In this document: one piece after another, positions 29,839-37,351 of the stretch
Layout of the letters: each line of letters begins with the position of its first letter
Position numbering within the stretch: the first letter of the stretch is position 1
Origin: an uncultured Candidatus Peregrinibacteria bacterium
Lineage (GTDB): Bacteria; Patescibacteriota; Gracilibacteria; Peribacterales; Peribacteraceae
Length of the DNA stretch: 64,000 nt
Assembly (NCBI GenBank): GCA_937863435.1
Contig: CALMES010000105.1
Location: 21,956 to 85,955, forward strand
Reading direction: 5' to 3'
The notes under the pieces: model-generated
Database searches by the model: none
What the model saw: only the letters and a program-made list of their open reading frames with translations
Told to the model about the DNA's origin: nothing
Program-made: the position numbers and the translations under genes

Positions 29839-30939
29839 ATGTCACCAATTTCTACAATCGGCATCCTCGGCGGCGGGCAACTGGGGATGATGCTCGGCGA
29901 GAGTGCCAAGAAACTCGGACTCATGTGTGTGTTTTTGGATCCAGCCGACAAGCCACCGGCAGCGACGGTCGGGGAAGTGATCAAAGCCAAATATGACGAT
30001 GAAGCAGCGCTCAAGCAACTGGCTGATCGATGCGATTTGATCACGTATGAATTTGAAAATGTGCCGGTTTCCGCCGTTAAATTTCTGGCAGGATTAGGAA
30101 AGACGATCTACCCGAAAATGGACGCACTGGAGACTGCCCAAGACCGCGTCTTCGAAAAGTCCTTGTTCGAAAAAATTGGCATTCCAACTCCTCAATTTAA
30201 AGCCGTAAAAACAGAACAAGATTTGTATGCAGCTATGGAAGTTATCGGTGTGCCGGCCGTCATGAAAATCTGTCGCCAGGGCTACGACGGCAAAGGGCAG
30301 GCAATCCTCAAAACTCCCGACGATGTGCTGCCGGCATGGAACCGGCTCCAGGGCACATCCCTGCTGGTGGAAACATTCATTCCATTCCAGCGCGAGCTGT
30401 CGATGATCAGCGTGCGCGGCACAACCGGCGAAACAGCTTTCTATCCGCTCAACGAAAACGTCCATCGTCAGGGGATTCTGCGCATCACGCGGTCGCCTGC
30501 CACCGTGTCCGAAGCCATTCAGAAGCAGGCGGAAGACTACGCCACAAAACTGCTCAATCACTTTCAGTATGCCGGCGTGATGACCATTGAATTTTGCGAG
30601 GTCGACGGTCAATTGATGGCGATCGAAATGGCACCACGCGTTCATAACTCCGGTCACTGGACCATAGAAGGAGCGGCAACGAGTCAGTTCGAAAATCATC
30701 TGCGTGCCATAACCGGCATGCCACTGGGCCCAACAGCCGCAACTGGCGCCTGCGCTATGCTCAATATTATCGGTGTGCAGCCGACACTCGTGAGTCTTAT
30801 CGGCCAGAGCGGTATCTACATTCATATGTACGGCAAAGAGCCACAGCCCGGGCGCAAGCTCGGTCACATTACAGTTGTCGCGCATAATCCGCCGGTACTG
30901 GAGGAGATGATCAAGGTTGTGCAGCAGGCGATCGGCTGA
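29839..30939 (+). CDS. purK: N5-carboxyaminoimidazole ribonucleotide synthase (PurK)
   Basis: 366 residues of the ATP-grasp superfamily with GILGGGQLGMML at the N-terminus, DLITYEFENVP, the glycine loop KICRQGYDGKGQ and the active-site block EMAPRVHNSGHWTIEGA. It makes N5-CAIR from AIR, bicarbonate and ATP, the step before PurE. The frame extends 30 codons upstream of MSPISTIG but that part lies before the promoter, so 29839 is chosen. It shares a direction with purE but appears to have its own promoter. Confidence 0.96.
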   Translation: MSPISTIGILGGGQLGMMLGESAKKLGLMCVFLDPADKPPAATVGEVIKAKYDDEAALKQLADRCDLITYEFENVPVSAVKFLAGLGKTIYPKMDALETAQDRVFEKSLFEKIGIPTPQFKAVKTEQDLYAAMEVIGVPAVMKICRQGYDGKGQAILKTPDDVLPAWNRLQGTSLLVETFIPFQRELSMISVRGTTGETAFYPLNENVHRQGILRITRSPATVSEAIQKQAEDYATKLLNHFQYAGVMTIEFCEVDGQLMAIEMAPRVHNSGHWTIEGAATSQFENHLRAITGMPLGPTAATGACAMLNIIGVQPTLVSLIGQSGIYIHMYGKEPQPGRKLGHITVVAHNPPVLEEMIKVVQQAIG

Positions 30940-30944
30940 GGCAA

Positions 30945-31010
30945 TTACCAATTTCCAAATCCCAACTACCAAAAATTTTGGGAGTGGGCTATTGGGATTT
31001 GGTAGTTAAA
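30945..31010. repeat. Degenerate ACCAAATCCCAA-word repeat, inverted
   Basis: The left arm ATTACCAATTTCCAAATCCCAACTACCAAAA (30945-30975) is mirrored by TTTTGGGAGTGGGCTATTGGGATTTGGTAG (30975-31004). It forms a stem directly after purK and may also terminate transcription. Confidence 0.7.
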
Positions 31011-31049
31011 CAGCGAGAAAAATGGCTCCCGATTAGATAAAATATTTCC

Positions 31050-31112
31050 TAATTGTCCATTCCACTCAGTACTTCTTCATTGTACATTGTCAATTATACA
31101 TTATACATTCCT
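31050..31112. repeat. Degenerate ATTGTACATT/TATACATT-word repeat
   Basis: AATTGTCCATTCC, TTCATTGTACATTGTCAATTATACATTATACATTCC lie immediately upstream of the methyltransferase ATG. The TATACATTATACA words can serve as -10 boxes. Confidence 0.6.
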
Positions 31113-31115
31113 CTT

Positions 31116-32327
31116 ATGCCTTCCTACGCCGCTTTCGTCGGACATCAACCGACCCTCAGCACAACCGAACTCTCCGCCCGCTTGCCGGACATGAAAATTG
31201 TCCACAATTTCGAGAATCAGTTCGTGGTGTTTTCAACCGAACAGAAAATTGATCAGGCGTTTTTGCAGACACTCGGCGGTACCGTGCTTCTCGCTCGCGA
31301 GGTGACAGGGGGCGCAACCGCGACATTTGCGCAAATCCCCACGCTGCTGGTCAATGAAACGGAGGGATCGAAGGGCAAGGTGACATTCGCATTGCGCTTT
31401 CTGGGGCTTCACCGCAGCAAGGGCCGCGAACTGTACCGCATGTGCAAAGATCTGCTCAAGCAGAACGGAAAATCGTCACGCTATGTCGGCAACGAGAATC
31501 AGCCGGCGCAGACGATTCAGCTGCACGACGAAGGACTGATGGAAAAGAGCGGCTGTGAACTGGTGATTTTGAAAGACAAGCATTATCAGTGGATTGGCCG
31601 TACCGTTGCCGCCCAAAACGTGAAAGCCTACACCATGCGCGACATGGAAAAGCCGGTGCGCGACGTCACGGTCGGTCTGCTCCCTCCAAAACTCGCCCAG
31701 ATGATGCTCAATTTCGGCTGGTACATGGCCAATGCCAAAGCCGGGAAACAATTAAAGACTCTCACTATTTTTGATCCATTCTGCGGCACCGGCGTCATTC
31801 CGATGGAAGCGATGCTCCTGCGCTGGAACATCCTGGCGTCCGACGTATCGCTGAAGGCGGTCAACGGCTGCACCAAGAATATCGAGTGGGTACGCAAAAC
31901 GTACAAGATTCTGAAAAAAGACAGCGAGGCGACAATCTGGAAACAGGATGCCACCAAACCATTTGAACTCAAGGAGCTGCCGGACGTGATTGTGACCGAA
32001 GGTTCGCTTGGACCGGCACTCATGCAGCGCCCGACACTGAAAGAAAGCGAGTCGATGCTCAAAGAGGCAGAGCGTCTGGAAAAAGAATTTCTGGAAAACT
32101 GTGCCGCCACTTTGCCCGGCGTGCCGGTTGTGATGATGTGGCCGGTGTGGTACACGCAGAAGCGTCCGCAGTTTCTGGACAAAGCCCTCAAGATTGCAAC
32201 CGATCTTGGCTACACCCCTGTCTTGCCACCGCATATTTCGCCGGCCAGCCCCGAACGCTTCACGCTCATCTACAGACGGCCGGACCAGTACGTCGGTCGC
32301 GAGATTGTCCTGCTGATGCCGAAGTAA
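31116..32327 (+). CDS. Trm11/TrmG10-type tRNA guanine-N2 methyltransferase-like protein
   Basis: 403 residues from MPSYAAFVGHQPTLS. The N-terminal region (1-170) is a probable RNA-binding (THUMP/NFLD-like) part. The C-terminal Rossmann methyltransferase has motif I FDPFCGTGVIPMEA, a DV acidic end of beta 2 (ILASDVS) and the catalytic-loop motif TEGSLGP in place of DPPY. This arrangement is seen in Trm11/Trm-G10 enzymes that methylate tRNA guanosine N2 using S-adenosylmethionine. The TEGSLGP variant replaces the TEPxLG seen in archaeal relatives. It stands alone. Confidence 0.8.
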   Translation: MPSYAAFVGHQPTLSTTELSARLPDMKIVHNFENQFVVFSTEQKIDQAFLQTLGGTVLLAREVTGGATATFAQIPTLLVNETEGSKGKVTFALRFLGLHRSKGRELYRMCKDLLKQNGKSSRYVGNENQPAQTIQLHDEGLMEKSGCELVILKDKHYQWIGRTVAAQNVKAYTMRDMEKPVRDVTVGLLPPKLAQMMLNFGWYMANAKAGKQLKTLTIFDPFCGTGVIPMEAMLLRWNILASDVSLKAVNGCTKNIEWVRKTYKILKKDSEATIWKQDATKPFELKELPDVIVTEGSLGPALMQRPTLKESESMLKEAERLEKEFLENCAATLPGVPVVMMWPVWYTQKRPQFLDKALKIATDLGYTPVLPPHISPASPERFTLIYRRPDQYVGREIVLLMPK

Positions 32328-32490
32328 GAGGAAACAGAAGAAACAAAGGAACCAGACGATACAGAGGATGTGATAGCTCTGTATTGAATGAATACTTGAT
32401 GTAGATTGAAATTTCGATGTCGCACGATCTTGTTTTCGCTCCTCTGGTTCTTCTGCATCGTCTGGTTCGTCTGTTTCCTTTCATCATATC
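32327..32490. repeat. Degenerate GAACCAGACGATG-word repeat with inverted arms
   Basis: The left arm contains GGAAACAGAAGAAACAAAG and GAACCAGACGATACAGAGG. The right arm contains CCTCTGGTTCTTCTGCATCG and TCTGGTTCGTCTGTTTCC. The core is about 70 bases. The 17-mer TCTGCATCGTCTGGTTC (32452-32468) is identical to one at 50692-50708. Confidence 0.75.
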
Positions 32491-32561
32491 TCACGACAAA
32501 CGTCGCTTCCTCACAATCTCAAACGCCATCTTTTGATCGAGATTCCCCGTAGAATGCCTGT

Positions 32562-33152
32562 GTGAAAAAAATCAGCCAGACATTGGCCGTCGTTATCATT
32601 CCTATTTTCTGCATCTGGCACATGGTAGCGATTGCCACGTACCTGATTCCTAGCAATGCAACATTTCCCGTTCTGTCCTATTGGCTGCCCGGTGTTGCGA
32701 ATCTGCCGTGGATGCATGGAGTGATCAACCCGATCAAGCAAGCGACTTCGCAGTATGTGCTCATCACCAGCCAGTGGCAGATATGGGATATTTTTTCGCC
32801 CAATCCGCTGCGACGTGTCTCCATGCACCGGATCGACGCACGTATGCCCGACGGCCGCTGGGAAACCGTGCGTCAGCTCGATCCGCTCTCCATTCCCTGG
32901 CCGATCCGGGTAAAAGAACTCAAAATTCTGGGACGACTGGAGGAAGACGGGTGGCGCAACGCGGTGCCAACCTACCTGGCGGCACACTGCAGCATGGAAC
33001 ACCTGTCTGCTATGGACATACGCCTGCATGTTGTACGGTATGTCATTCCACTGCCGGCGGAGGCGCGGGCGGGCGGCGGCTGGGCCGGCTGGTCTGCACA
33101 CCGCGAGGAAACAGACCTTGGATTCGCCCATTGTCCCCCTCTCCCTTCATGA
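32562..33152 (+). CDS. Hypothetical membrane-anchored protein upstream of HTTM protein
   Basis: 196 residues starting at GTG, 6 bases after a TAGAAT box (32550-32555). One N-terminal membrane helix (TLAVVIIPIFCIWHMVAIATYLI) precedes an extracytoplasmic domain with SQWQIWDIFSPNPLRRVSMHRIDARMPDGRW. That WxxFSPNP stretch is frequent in proteins found next to HTTM-domain genes. It overlaps the next gene by the ATGA, so the two are coupled. The function is unknown; I infer a partner subunit of the HTTM protein. Confidence 0.75.
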   Translation: MKKISQTLAVVIIPIFCIWHMVAIATYLIPSNATFPVLSYWLPGVANLPWMHGVINPIKQATSQYVLITSQWQIWDIFSPNPLRRVSMHRIDARMPDGRWETVRQLDPLSIPWPIRVKELKILGRLEEDGWRNAVPTYLAAHCSMEHLSAMDIRLHVVRYVIPLPAEARAGGGWAGWSAHREETDLGFAHCPPLPS

Positions 33153-34501
33153 GGCAATGGACATTCCCCGTACGGCACGCGTGGCAGCACTTCTGGTTCA
33201 GGCCGGTTACCGCTGACGGCTTTGACCTGATGCGCATCGCTTTCGGACTGTGCGCCCTCACTGTCTATCTGCTGCAGATGCCCTACATTTGGTACTACTA
33301 CAGCGATAAAGGCATTTTCCCGCCACAGCTTGTGTCAGTTATGCTGCGACACGTCTGGCGGTTTTCTCTGCTGGATGTTGTTCATACGCCTTTGAGCGTG
33401 AGCATTCTGTACAGTGTTTTGATCGCGGCACTGGTGTGCGTGACCATCGGCATTTTTACGCGTGGCGCGCTGCTTGTTACAGCGTTTCTTCTCTTCTCGT
33501 TTCATGAGTATTCGATTGTAATGCTCGATGGCAGCGATACGGTTTTACGCCTGGTTTGTTTCGTCTTGCTGCTGGCACCATCGGGCCGCGCCTTCTCCCT
33601 TCAGAGTGCGCTCTCGCGCTTCGACAGCTGGCAGACGCACGGGCACGACACGCCGCATACGAATCGGCAAATGCCCATCTGGCCGTACCGGTTACTGCTG
33701 TGGCAGATGATTTGTCTGTACGTCAGTTCGGCAATCGGCAAGATGCAGGGGGATATGTGGTGGACCGGCACGGCTGTGCAAAGCGTGCTGCTGCATCCAT
33801 GGTTCTCGCGCGTGCCGCCATCACTTGTGCACTCATGGGTCGAGCCGATCAGCCCGATCCTGACAATCTTTACCGTGCTCGTGCAGATTTTATGGATGGG
33901 AATTTTAATTCTCTCTCTTCTGCGATGGTTGCTTCCGCCGCCCTCACGCAGATTCGTGCCGGTGGATGCCTACAAGCGGGCGATGATCTTCTGCGGCTTG
34001 CTGCTGCACGGCGGCATCGCCGTTTTCATGGATGTCGGCGTCTTTTCCTTTGTGATGATGACCGCGTATCTGGGACTGCTGATCGATGCGGATTTCGAGG
34101 CGCTGCGCGGTATGTTCAATGGCACAACCAAACCGACTGTCACTATTTTGTACGATGGTCAGTGTCGCCTGTGCCGCCGATCGATGGGAATGCTGAGCAT
34201 GCTCGACTGGCTGCACCGATTACGACTGGTCGATTTTCACGATGCCGGAGCACGTAAAAAAATCGCTCCAACGACCTCGATTGCGACCCTTTCACATGCG
34301 ATGCACGCCAAATTGCCGAATGGAAAATTGGCTGCTGGTTACTTTGCGTTTCGGGCAACAACCTGGCATTTACCGTTTTTATGGCTACTCGCTCCCCTCC
34401 TCTACATCCCCGGAGTAACGCCGATTGGAAAAGCGGTCTACGCAAACATTGCTGCCAACAGACTGCAGTGTTCGGATGGAAATTGCAGACTAGAAAAATA
34501 G
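33149..34501 (+). CDS. HTTM-domain (gamma-carboxylase-like) protein fused to DCC thiol-oxidoreductase domain
   Basis: 450 residues. Residues 1-320 are multi-helix membrane domain with HTTM-like features (GFDLMRIAFGLCALTVYLLQMPYI, FLLFSFHEYSIVMLDGSDTVLR, SSAIGKMQGDMWWTGTAVQS). HTTM proteins resemble the membrane part of vitamin K-dependent gamma-carboxylase. The C-terminal 120 residues form a DCC/DUF393 thioredoxin-like domain with YDGQCRLCRRS (CxxC) near residue 335. Fusion of HTTM to DCC suggests redox chemistry at the membrane, perhaps on quinones or protein thiols. The ATG is coupled to the preceding gene. Confidence 0.8.
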   Translation: MRQWTFPVRHAWQHFWFRPVTADGFDLMRIAFGLCALTVYLLQMPYIWYYYSDKGIFPPQLVSVMLRHVWRFSLLDVVHTPLSVSILYSVLIAALVCVTIGIFTRGALLVTAFLLFSFHEYSIVMLDGSDTVLRLVCFVLLLAPSGRAFSLQSALSRFDSWQTHGHDTPHTNRQMPIWPYRLLLWQMICLYVSSAIGKMQGDMWWTGTAVQSVLLHPWFSRVPPSLVHSWVEPISPILTIFTVLVQILWMGILILSLLRWLLPPPSRRFVPVDAYKRAMIFCGLLLHGGIAVFMDVGVFSFVMMTAYLGLLIDADFEALRGMFNGTTKPTVTILYDGQCRLCRRSMGMLSMLDWLHRLRLVDFHDAGARKKIAPTTSIATLSHAMHAKLPNGKLAAGYFAFRATTWHLPFLWLLAPLLYIPGVTPIGKAVYANIAANRLQCSDGNCRLEK

Positions 34502-34533
34502 TCGCCTATCCCACAGAGCGTGGAACAGGCGAC
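34493..34533 (-). terminator. Terminator of the small minus-strand gene
   Basis: GTCGCCT and AGGCGAC pair around an inner CCAC/GTGG stem, followed on the minus strand by TATTTTTC. It is a good Rho-independent terminator immediately after the small gene at 34555 and supports that gene being real. It could also stop the converging HTTM transcript. Confidence 0.65.
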
Positions 34534-34554
34534 AGAAGGGAATGCTTCTTTCTC

Positions 34555-34686
34555 TCAGTGCTTCATGGCGTATGCCACGGCAGAACCGAGAGCGGCGAGA
34601 ATGATCGGGACGGCAATGTAGACCAGGCAGCCCGGATTGTCGGGCCAGTTACGTCGACCGAAATTCCAATCTCTGAGACCGAACAT
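34555..34686 (-). CDS. Small single-helix membrane protein
   Basis: 43 residues, MFGLRDWNFGRRNWPDNPGC followed by a hydrophobic helix (LVYIAVPIILAALGSAVAY) and a short basic end. The terminator just downstream and a perfect 9+9 base inverted repeat 31 bases upstream give it transcriptional-unit character. No family is recognised. It may be a regulatory membrane peptide. The start ATG is the only sensible one; the longer frame to 34746 would run through the palindrome. Confidence 0.5.
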   Translation of the reverse strand: MFGLRDWNFGRRNWPDNPGCLVYIAVPIILAALGSAVAYAMKH

Positions 34687-34716
34687 TGCACTTGCCCTCT
34701 TTTTTACAAGGAACGA

Positions 34717-34739
34717 TTGTGTCAGACGCCCTGACACAA
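34717..34739. promoter_or_regulatory. Perfect 9-bp inverted repeat, operator- or hairpin-like
   Basis: TTGTGTCAG-ACGCC-CTGACACAA, without mismatches, lies in the 143-base gap between the receiver-protein gene and the small membrane-protein gene. It has the look of a dimeric repressor site, or an RNA stem in the 5' leader of the small gene. Confidence 0.55.
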
Positions 34740-34829
34740 CTAACACGCTATAGTGATCAAATTAGGCAATCAAATATTTTTATGCTCACAAATAAAAAAT
34801 GGCTTATCTGTAACGATAAATCATCATTA

Positions 34830-35228
34830 TTATGATCCCTGATAGTGCCTCGAGACTTCATCGACGACCTCTTTGAGTGACGACTGGGATTTGACGAAGT
34901 ATTTTTCCGCACCCAGCATTTTGACAGCATTGATATCTTTTTCACTGCCGAGTGCTGAGAGCACGAAGAACGGCGTTTCTTTGTTTTGCGTGTCACCGCG
35001 CTCCTTAAGCACATCGAAGCCGGTTTTGCGCGGCATCAGAAGGTCCATCAGGACGCCGTCGAAATGCGTCTCATTCAGCTTCTGCAATGCATCTGTTCCA
35101 TCGTAGGCGACGGTGACAGCATATCCCTGCCTGGCGAATTTAACCGATAGGGCCTGCGTCAGCGCACGCTCATCCTCGACGATGAGCAAATGCTTCTGTC
35201 CGTCAATTGGTTTTGGTGTCTGATTCAC
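34830..35228 (-). CDS. Stand-alone response-regulator receiver protein
   Basis: 132 residues consisting only of a REC domain: LLIVEDERALTQ acidic pocket, phospho-acceptor Asp in DGVLMDLLMPRKTGFDVL, and the Lys in EKYFVKSQ. No output domain follows. A GTG start at 35228 (VNQTPKPIDGQKH) is chosen because TATACT ends 6 bases upstream; the longer frame to 35321 covers a repeat. It could relay phosphate from the histidine kinase at 5405 or elsewhere. Confidence 0.85.
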   Translation of the reverse strand: MNQTPKPIDGQKHLLIVEDERALTQALSVKFARQGYAVTVAYDGTDALQKLNETHFDGVLMDLLMPRKTGFDVLKERGDTQNKETPFFVLSALGSEKDINAVKMLGAEKYFVKSQSSLKEVVDEVSRHYQGS

Positions 35229-35234
35229 TCCTCT

Positions 35235-35240
35235 AGTATA
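35235..35240 (-). promoter_or_regulatory. -10 box of the receiver-protein gene
   Basis: TATACT on the minus strand, 6 bases before GTG at 35228; near-leaderless arrangement. -35 box not evident. Confidence 0.4.
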
Positions 35241-35267
35241 CACGAAAACGCCTTTTAGCGCTAGCAG

Positions 35268-35405
35268 CCCCTCACCCCCGGCCCCTCTCTTCGCTAAAGT
35301 GAGGAGAGAGGAGCTGAGCATAAGAATATAAATTAGATTTGAAGAAATTAAGAATGTCCCTCTCCCTGCTTCAGCAGGGAGAGGGTGGCCGTAAGCCGGG
35401 TCAGG
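35268..35405. repeat. Two REP-like palindromic elements
   Basis: Element one (35268-35312) has CCCCTCACCCCCGGCCCCTCTC plus AGTGAGGAGAGAGGAG. Element two (35357-35405) has CCCTCTCCCTGCTTCAGCAGGGAGAGGG followed by TGGCCGTAAGCCGGGTCAGGG. They belong to the same class as 2270-2327. With 35406-35623 they fill a 430-base non-coding stretch before trhO; nothing else was seen there. Confidence 0.65.
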
Positions 35406-35623
35406 GAGCGAACTGTCAATAATCCCCTCTCAATCCGTAAGAGCTTTCTGTAAGAGGCGTCATGAATGGCACACTCTTTCCTTTTACTCATGACTACATC
35501 GTATCTCCAACTCCTCTCCGGCATTTCTCTCGCTATGTGGGCCCTCATGCTCAAAGTGCATGCGACGGGTATTTAATACCGAAGCGAATGCGTGAAAATA
35601 CTGCATTTCTTTCGCTGTGGCTC

Positions 35624-35652
35624 TTGCGAAACACGCGCAAATGGCTGACAAT
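35624..35652 (+). promoter_or_regulatory. trhO promoter, near-leaderless
   Basis: TTGCGA (35624-35629), 17-base spacer, GACAAT (35647-35652), 7 bases to ATG at 35660. Confidence 0.5.
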
Positions 35653-35659
35653 ACGCCCG

Positions 35660-36550
35660 ATGATCTCCGCTTTTGCCATCACCGCGTTTTACAAGTTCTT
35701 TCCGATTGGAAAGGACGATATTCAGCAACTGCAGACACTTTTGCAAGCTGAGGGCGACCGGCTGGCAATCTGCGGATTACTGTTACTTGCTCCCGAAGGC
35801 CTTAACGCCACGGTCGCCGGTTCGCCGGAGGCGATTGCCGTTTTTAAGGAAGTGATCAAACAGCAAGCAGGGGACGTGATTTTCAAAGACAGCACAGCTG
35901 AGACCAAGCCGTTTAAACGCTACAAGGTCAAGATCCGCCAGGAGATTGTCTCCATTGGCGATACGTCGAATGTGCCGGAAGACACTCTCACGCATGTCAC
36001 ACCCGATGAATGGGATGCCATGATCGAGAAGGAAGACGTGCTCGTGATTGACACACGCAATGACTACGAAACGGCAATCGGCATGTTTGAAAAAGCGATT
36101 GATCCCAAGCTCAAGACGTTTCAGGAATTTCCGGAATACGTGCGCACGGCCGATATTCCCAAAACCAAGAAAGTGATGATTTACTGTACAGGCGGCATCC
36201 GCTGCGAAAAGGCGGCGGTTGAATTGCAGCGCCAGGGGTACAAGAATGTGTACCAACTGTCGGGTGGCATTCTGAAATATCTGGAAGAGAAAGCTCAAAG
36301 CAAATTCCATGGAGAATGTTTTGTGTTTGATCATCGCGTGGCGGTGAACGAAAAGCTCGAGCCATCCAATAAATACAAACTCTGTCCGCACTGCGGCGAT
36401 CCGGGCGATCAAAAGATTGTCTGCGTTGAATGTCAGAAAACTGCTGTTATTTGCAAGGATTGTGCACGTCAACCGGAGTTCCATACTTGTTCGAAGAATT
36501 GTGCGCATCATACTGAAAAAAAGATCGCCTCTTCGCTCTCGCATGCGTAA
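35660..36550 (+). CDS. trhO: tRNA uridine(34) hydroxylase, rhodanese-type
   Basis: 296 residues of the TrhO/YceA family. The N-terminal ferredoxin-like part reads AFYKFFPIGKDDIQQLQTLLQ...LLLAPEGLNATVAGS. A rhodanese domain follows with DTRNDYETAIGMFEKAIDP and active-site loop CTGGIRCEKA. A Cys-rich tail (CPHCGD, CVECQK, CKDCA) completes it. TrhO adds the 5-hydroxyl to U34 of tRNAs using O2 or prephenate-derived chemistry. The ATG at 35660 is chosen for its promoter; 66 in-frame codons upstream precede it. It overlaps the next gene by 8 bases. Confidence 0.9.
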   Translation: MISAFAITAFYKFFPIGKDDIQQLQTLLQAEGDRLAICGLLLLAPEGLNATVAGSPEAIAVFKEVIKQQAGDVIFKDSTAETKPFKRYKVKIRQEIVSIGDTSNVPEDTLTHVTPDEWDAMIEKEDVLVIDTRNDYETAIGMFEKAIDPKLKTFQEFPEYVRTADIPKTKKVMIYCTGGIRCEKAAVELQRQGYKNVYQLSGGILKYLEEKAQSKFHGECFVFDHRVAVNEKLEPSNKYKLCPHCGDPGDQKIVCVECQKTAVICKDCARQPEFHTCSKNCAHHTEKKIASSLSHA

Positions 36551-37337
36551 GCATGTCTTTCTTCCTTTAGCGGTTGCCATTCTTCCTCTCGGTTTCGGCG
36601 CGTGCCAATCGCAAGTTCCTGATCTGCAAGCTCCTGCTTCCGTTGCATCAGTTTCCATGACTGCTTCCAGCCAAGTTGCAGTGTCTTCTGCGGTTTCATC
36701 GTATGAAAGCACTCCGCTCGATACGAGCAGCAGGTCGAGCATCGGCATTTCTTCATCTGGAAAGTCATCATCCAGTATGACATGGCTCCCATCCTCGCAT
36801 GCATCCAAAGCATCCAGAATCGTTCCTGCATTCTCGGAGCAGAATGATGTCTGGCGCGGGAATTTTCCGCTGTCTGCAGTCGGCAAAAATGCTCTGCCGG
36901 ATTTCCTGTCGAAGGCCGGCTTAACTGATATTGCCAATCTGAAAATCATTGGCGGGACGAACTTGCTGACATCTGACGTGTGTAAAAAACTCTTCAGTAA
37001 ATATCAGGTTATAGCCAAAGTGAAAGTCGATACCAGCCGCTGTACAACCAACCTATTGAGTGACAGCACATTTGCCGATGGCGATCCGCTTGTCATCAAT
37101 CTGAGTGAATTTGACAGCAAGTATCTGCTGCTGATGATCGACGAAGAAGGTCTCGGCCAACCCAAAATGTTCTCGTATGCCTACTCGATATCGACAGGTG
37201 AATTTTCCATCATCCACCGTGAAAAAGCAGGAGACACCTACACGTATTACGGCGACTCGGTACTCTATTTTACAACACCACAAGGCAAGCTGACGTACGC
37301 GTATGATTTGGAAACCAGGCAACTCACGAAGAAATAA
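36543..37337 (+). CDS. Predicted Ser-rich lipoprotein
   Basis: 264 residues from MRKHVFLPLAVAILPLG with lipobox LGFGAC (Cys21). A Ser/Thr/Val-rich linker of about 80 residues follows, then a globular domain with two Cys (DVCKKLF, DTSRCTTN). That domain ends in beta-rich sequence (MFSYAYSISTGEFSIIHREK, TYTYYGDSVLYFTTPQGKL). No family is recognised. The start overlaps trhO by 8 bases, suggesting co-transcription, but a functional link is not obvious. Confidence 0.65.
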   Translation: MRKHVFLPLAVAILPLGFGACQSQVPDLQAPASVASVSMTASSQVAVSSAVSSYESTPLDTSSRSSIGISSSGKSSSSMTWLPSSHASKASRIVPAFSEQNDVWRGNFPLSAVGKNALPDFLSKAGLTDIANLKIIGGTNLLTSDVCKKLFSKYQVIAKVKVDTSRCTTNLLSDSTFADGDPLVINLSEFDSKYLLLMIDEEGLGQPKMFSYAYSISTGEFSIIHREKAGDTYTYYGDSVLYFTTPQGKLTYAYDLETRQLTKK

Positions 37338-37351
37338 TCCTCGTCCGCGCT

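Noticed and set aside
35462..35659. N-terminal extension of trhO by 66 codons
   Set aside because: The extension lacks family similarity, and a TTGCGA-N17-GACAAT promoter lies just before the internal ATG at 35660.
35783..36949. 388-codon minus-strand frame across trhO and the lipoprotein gene
   Set aside because: It opposes two genes with clear family motifs or signals and has no recognisable domain itself.
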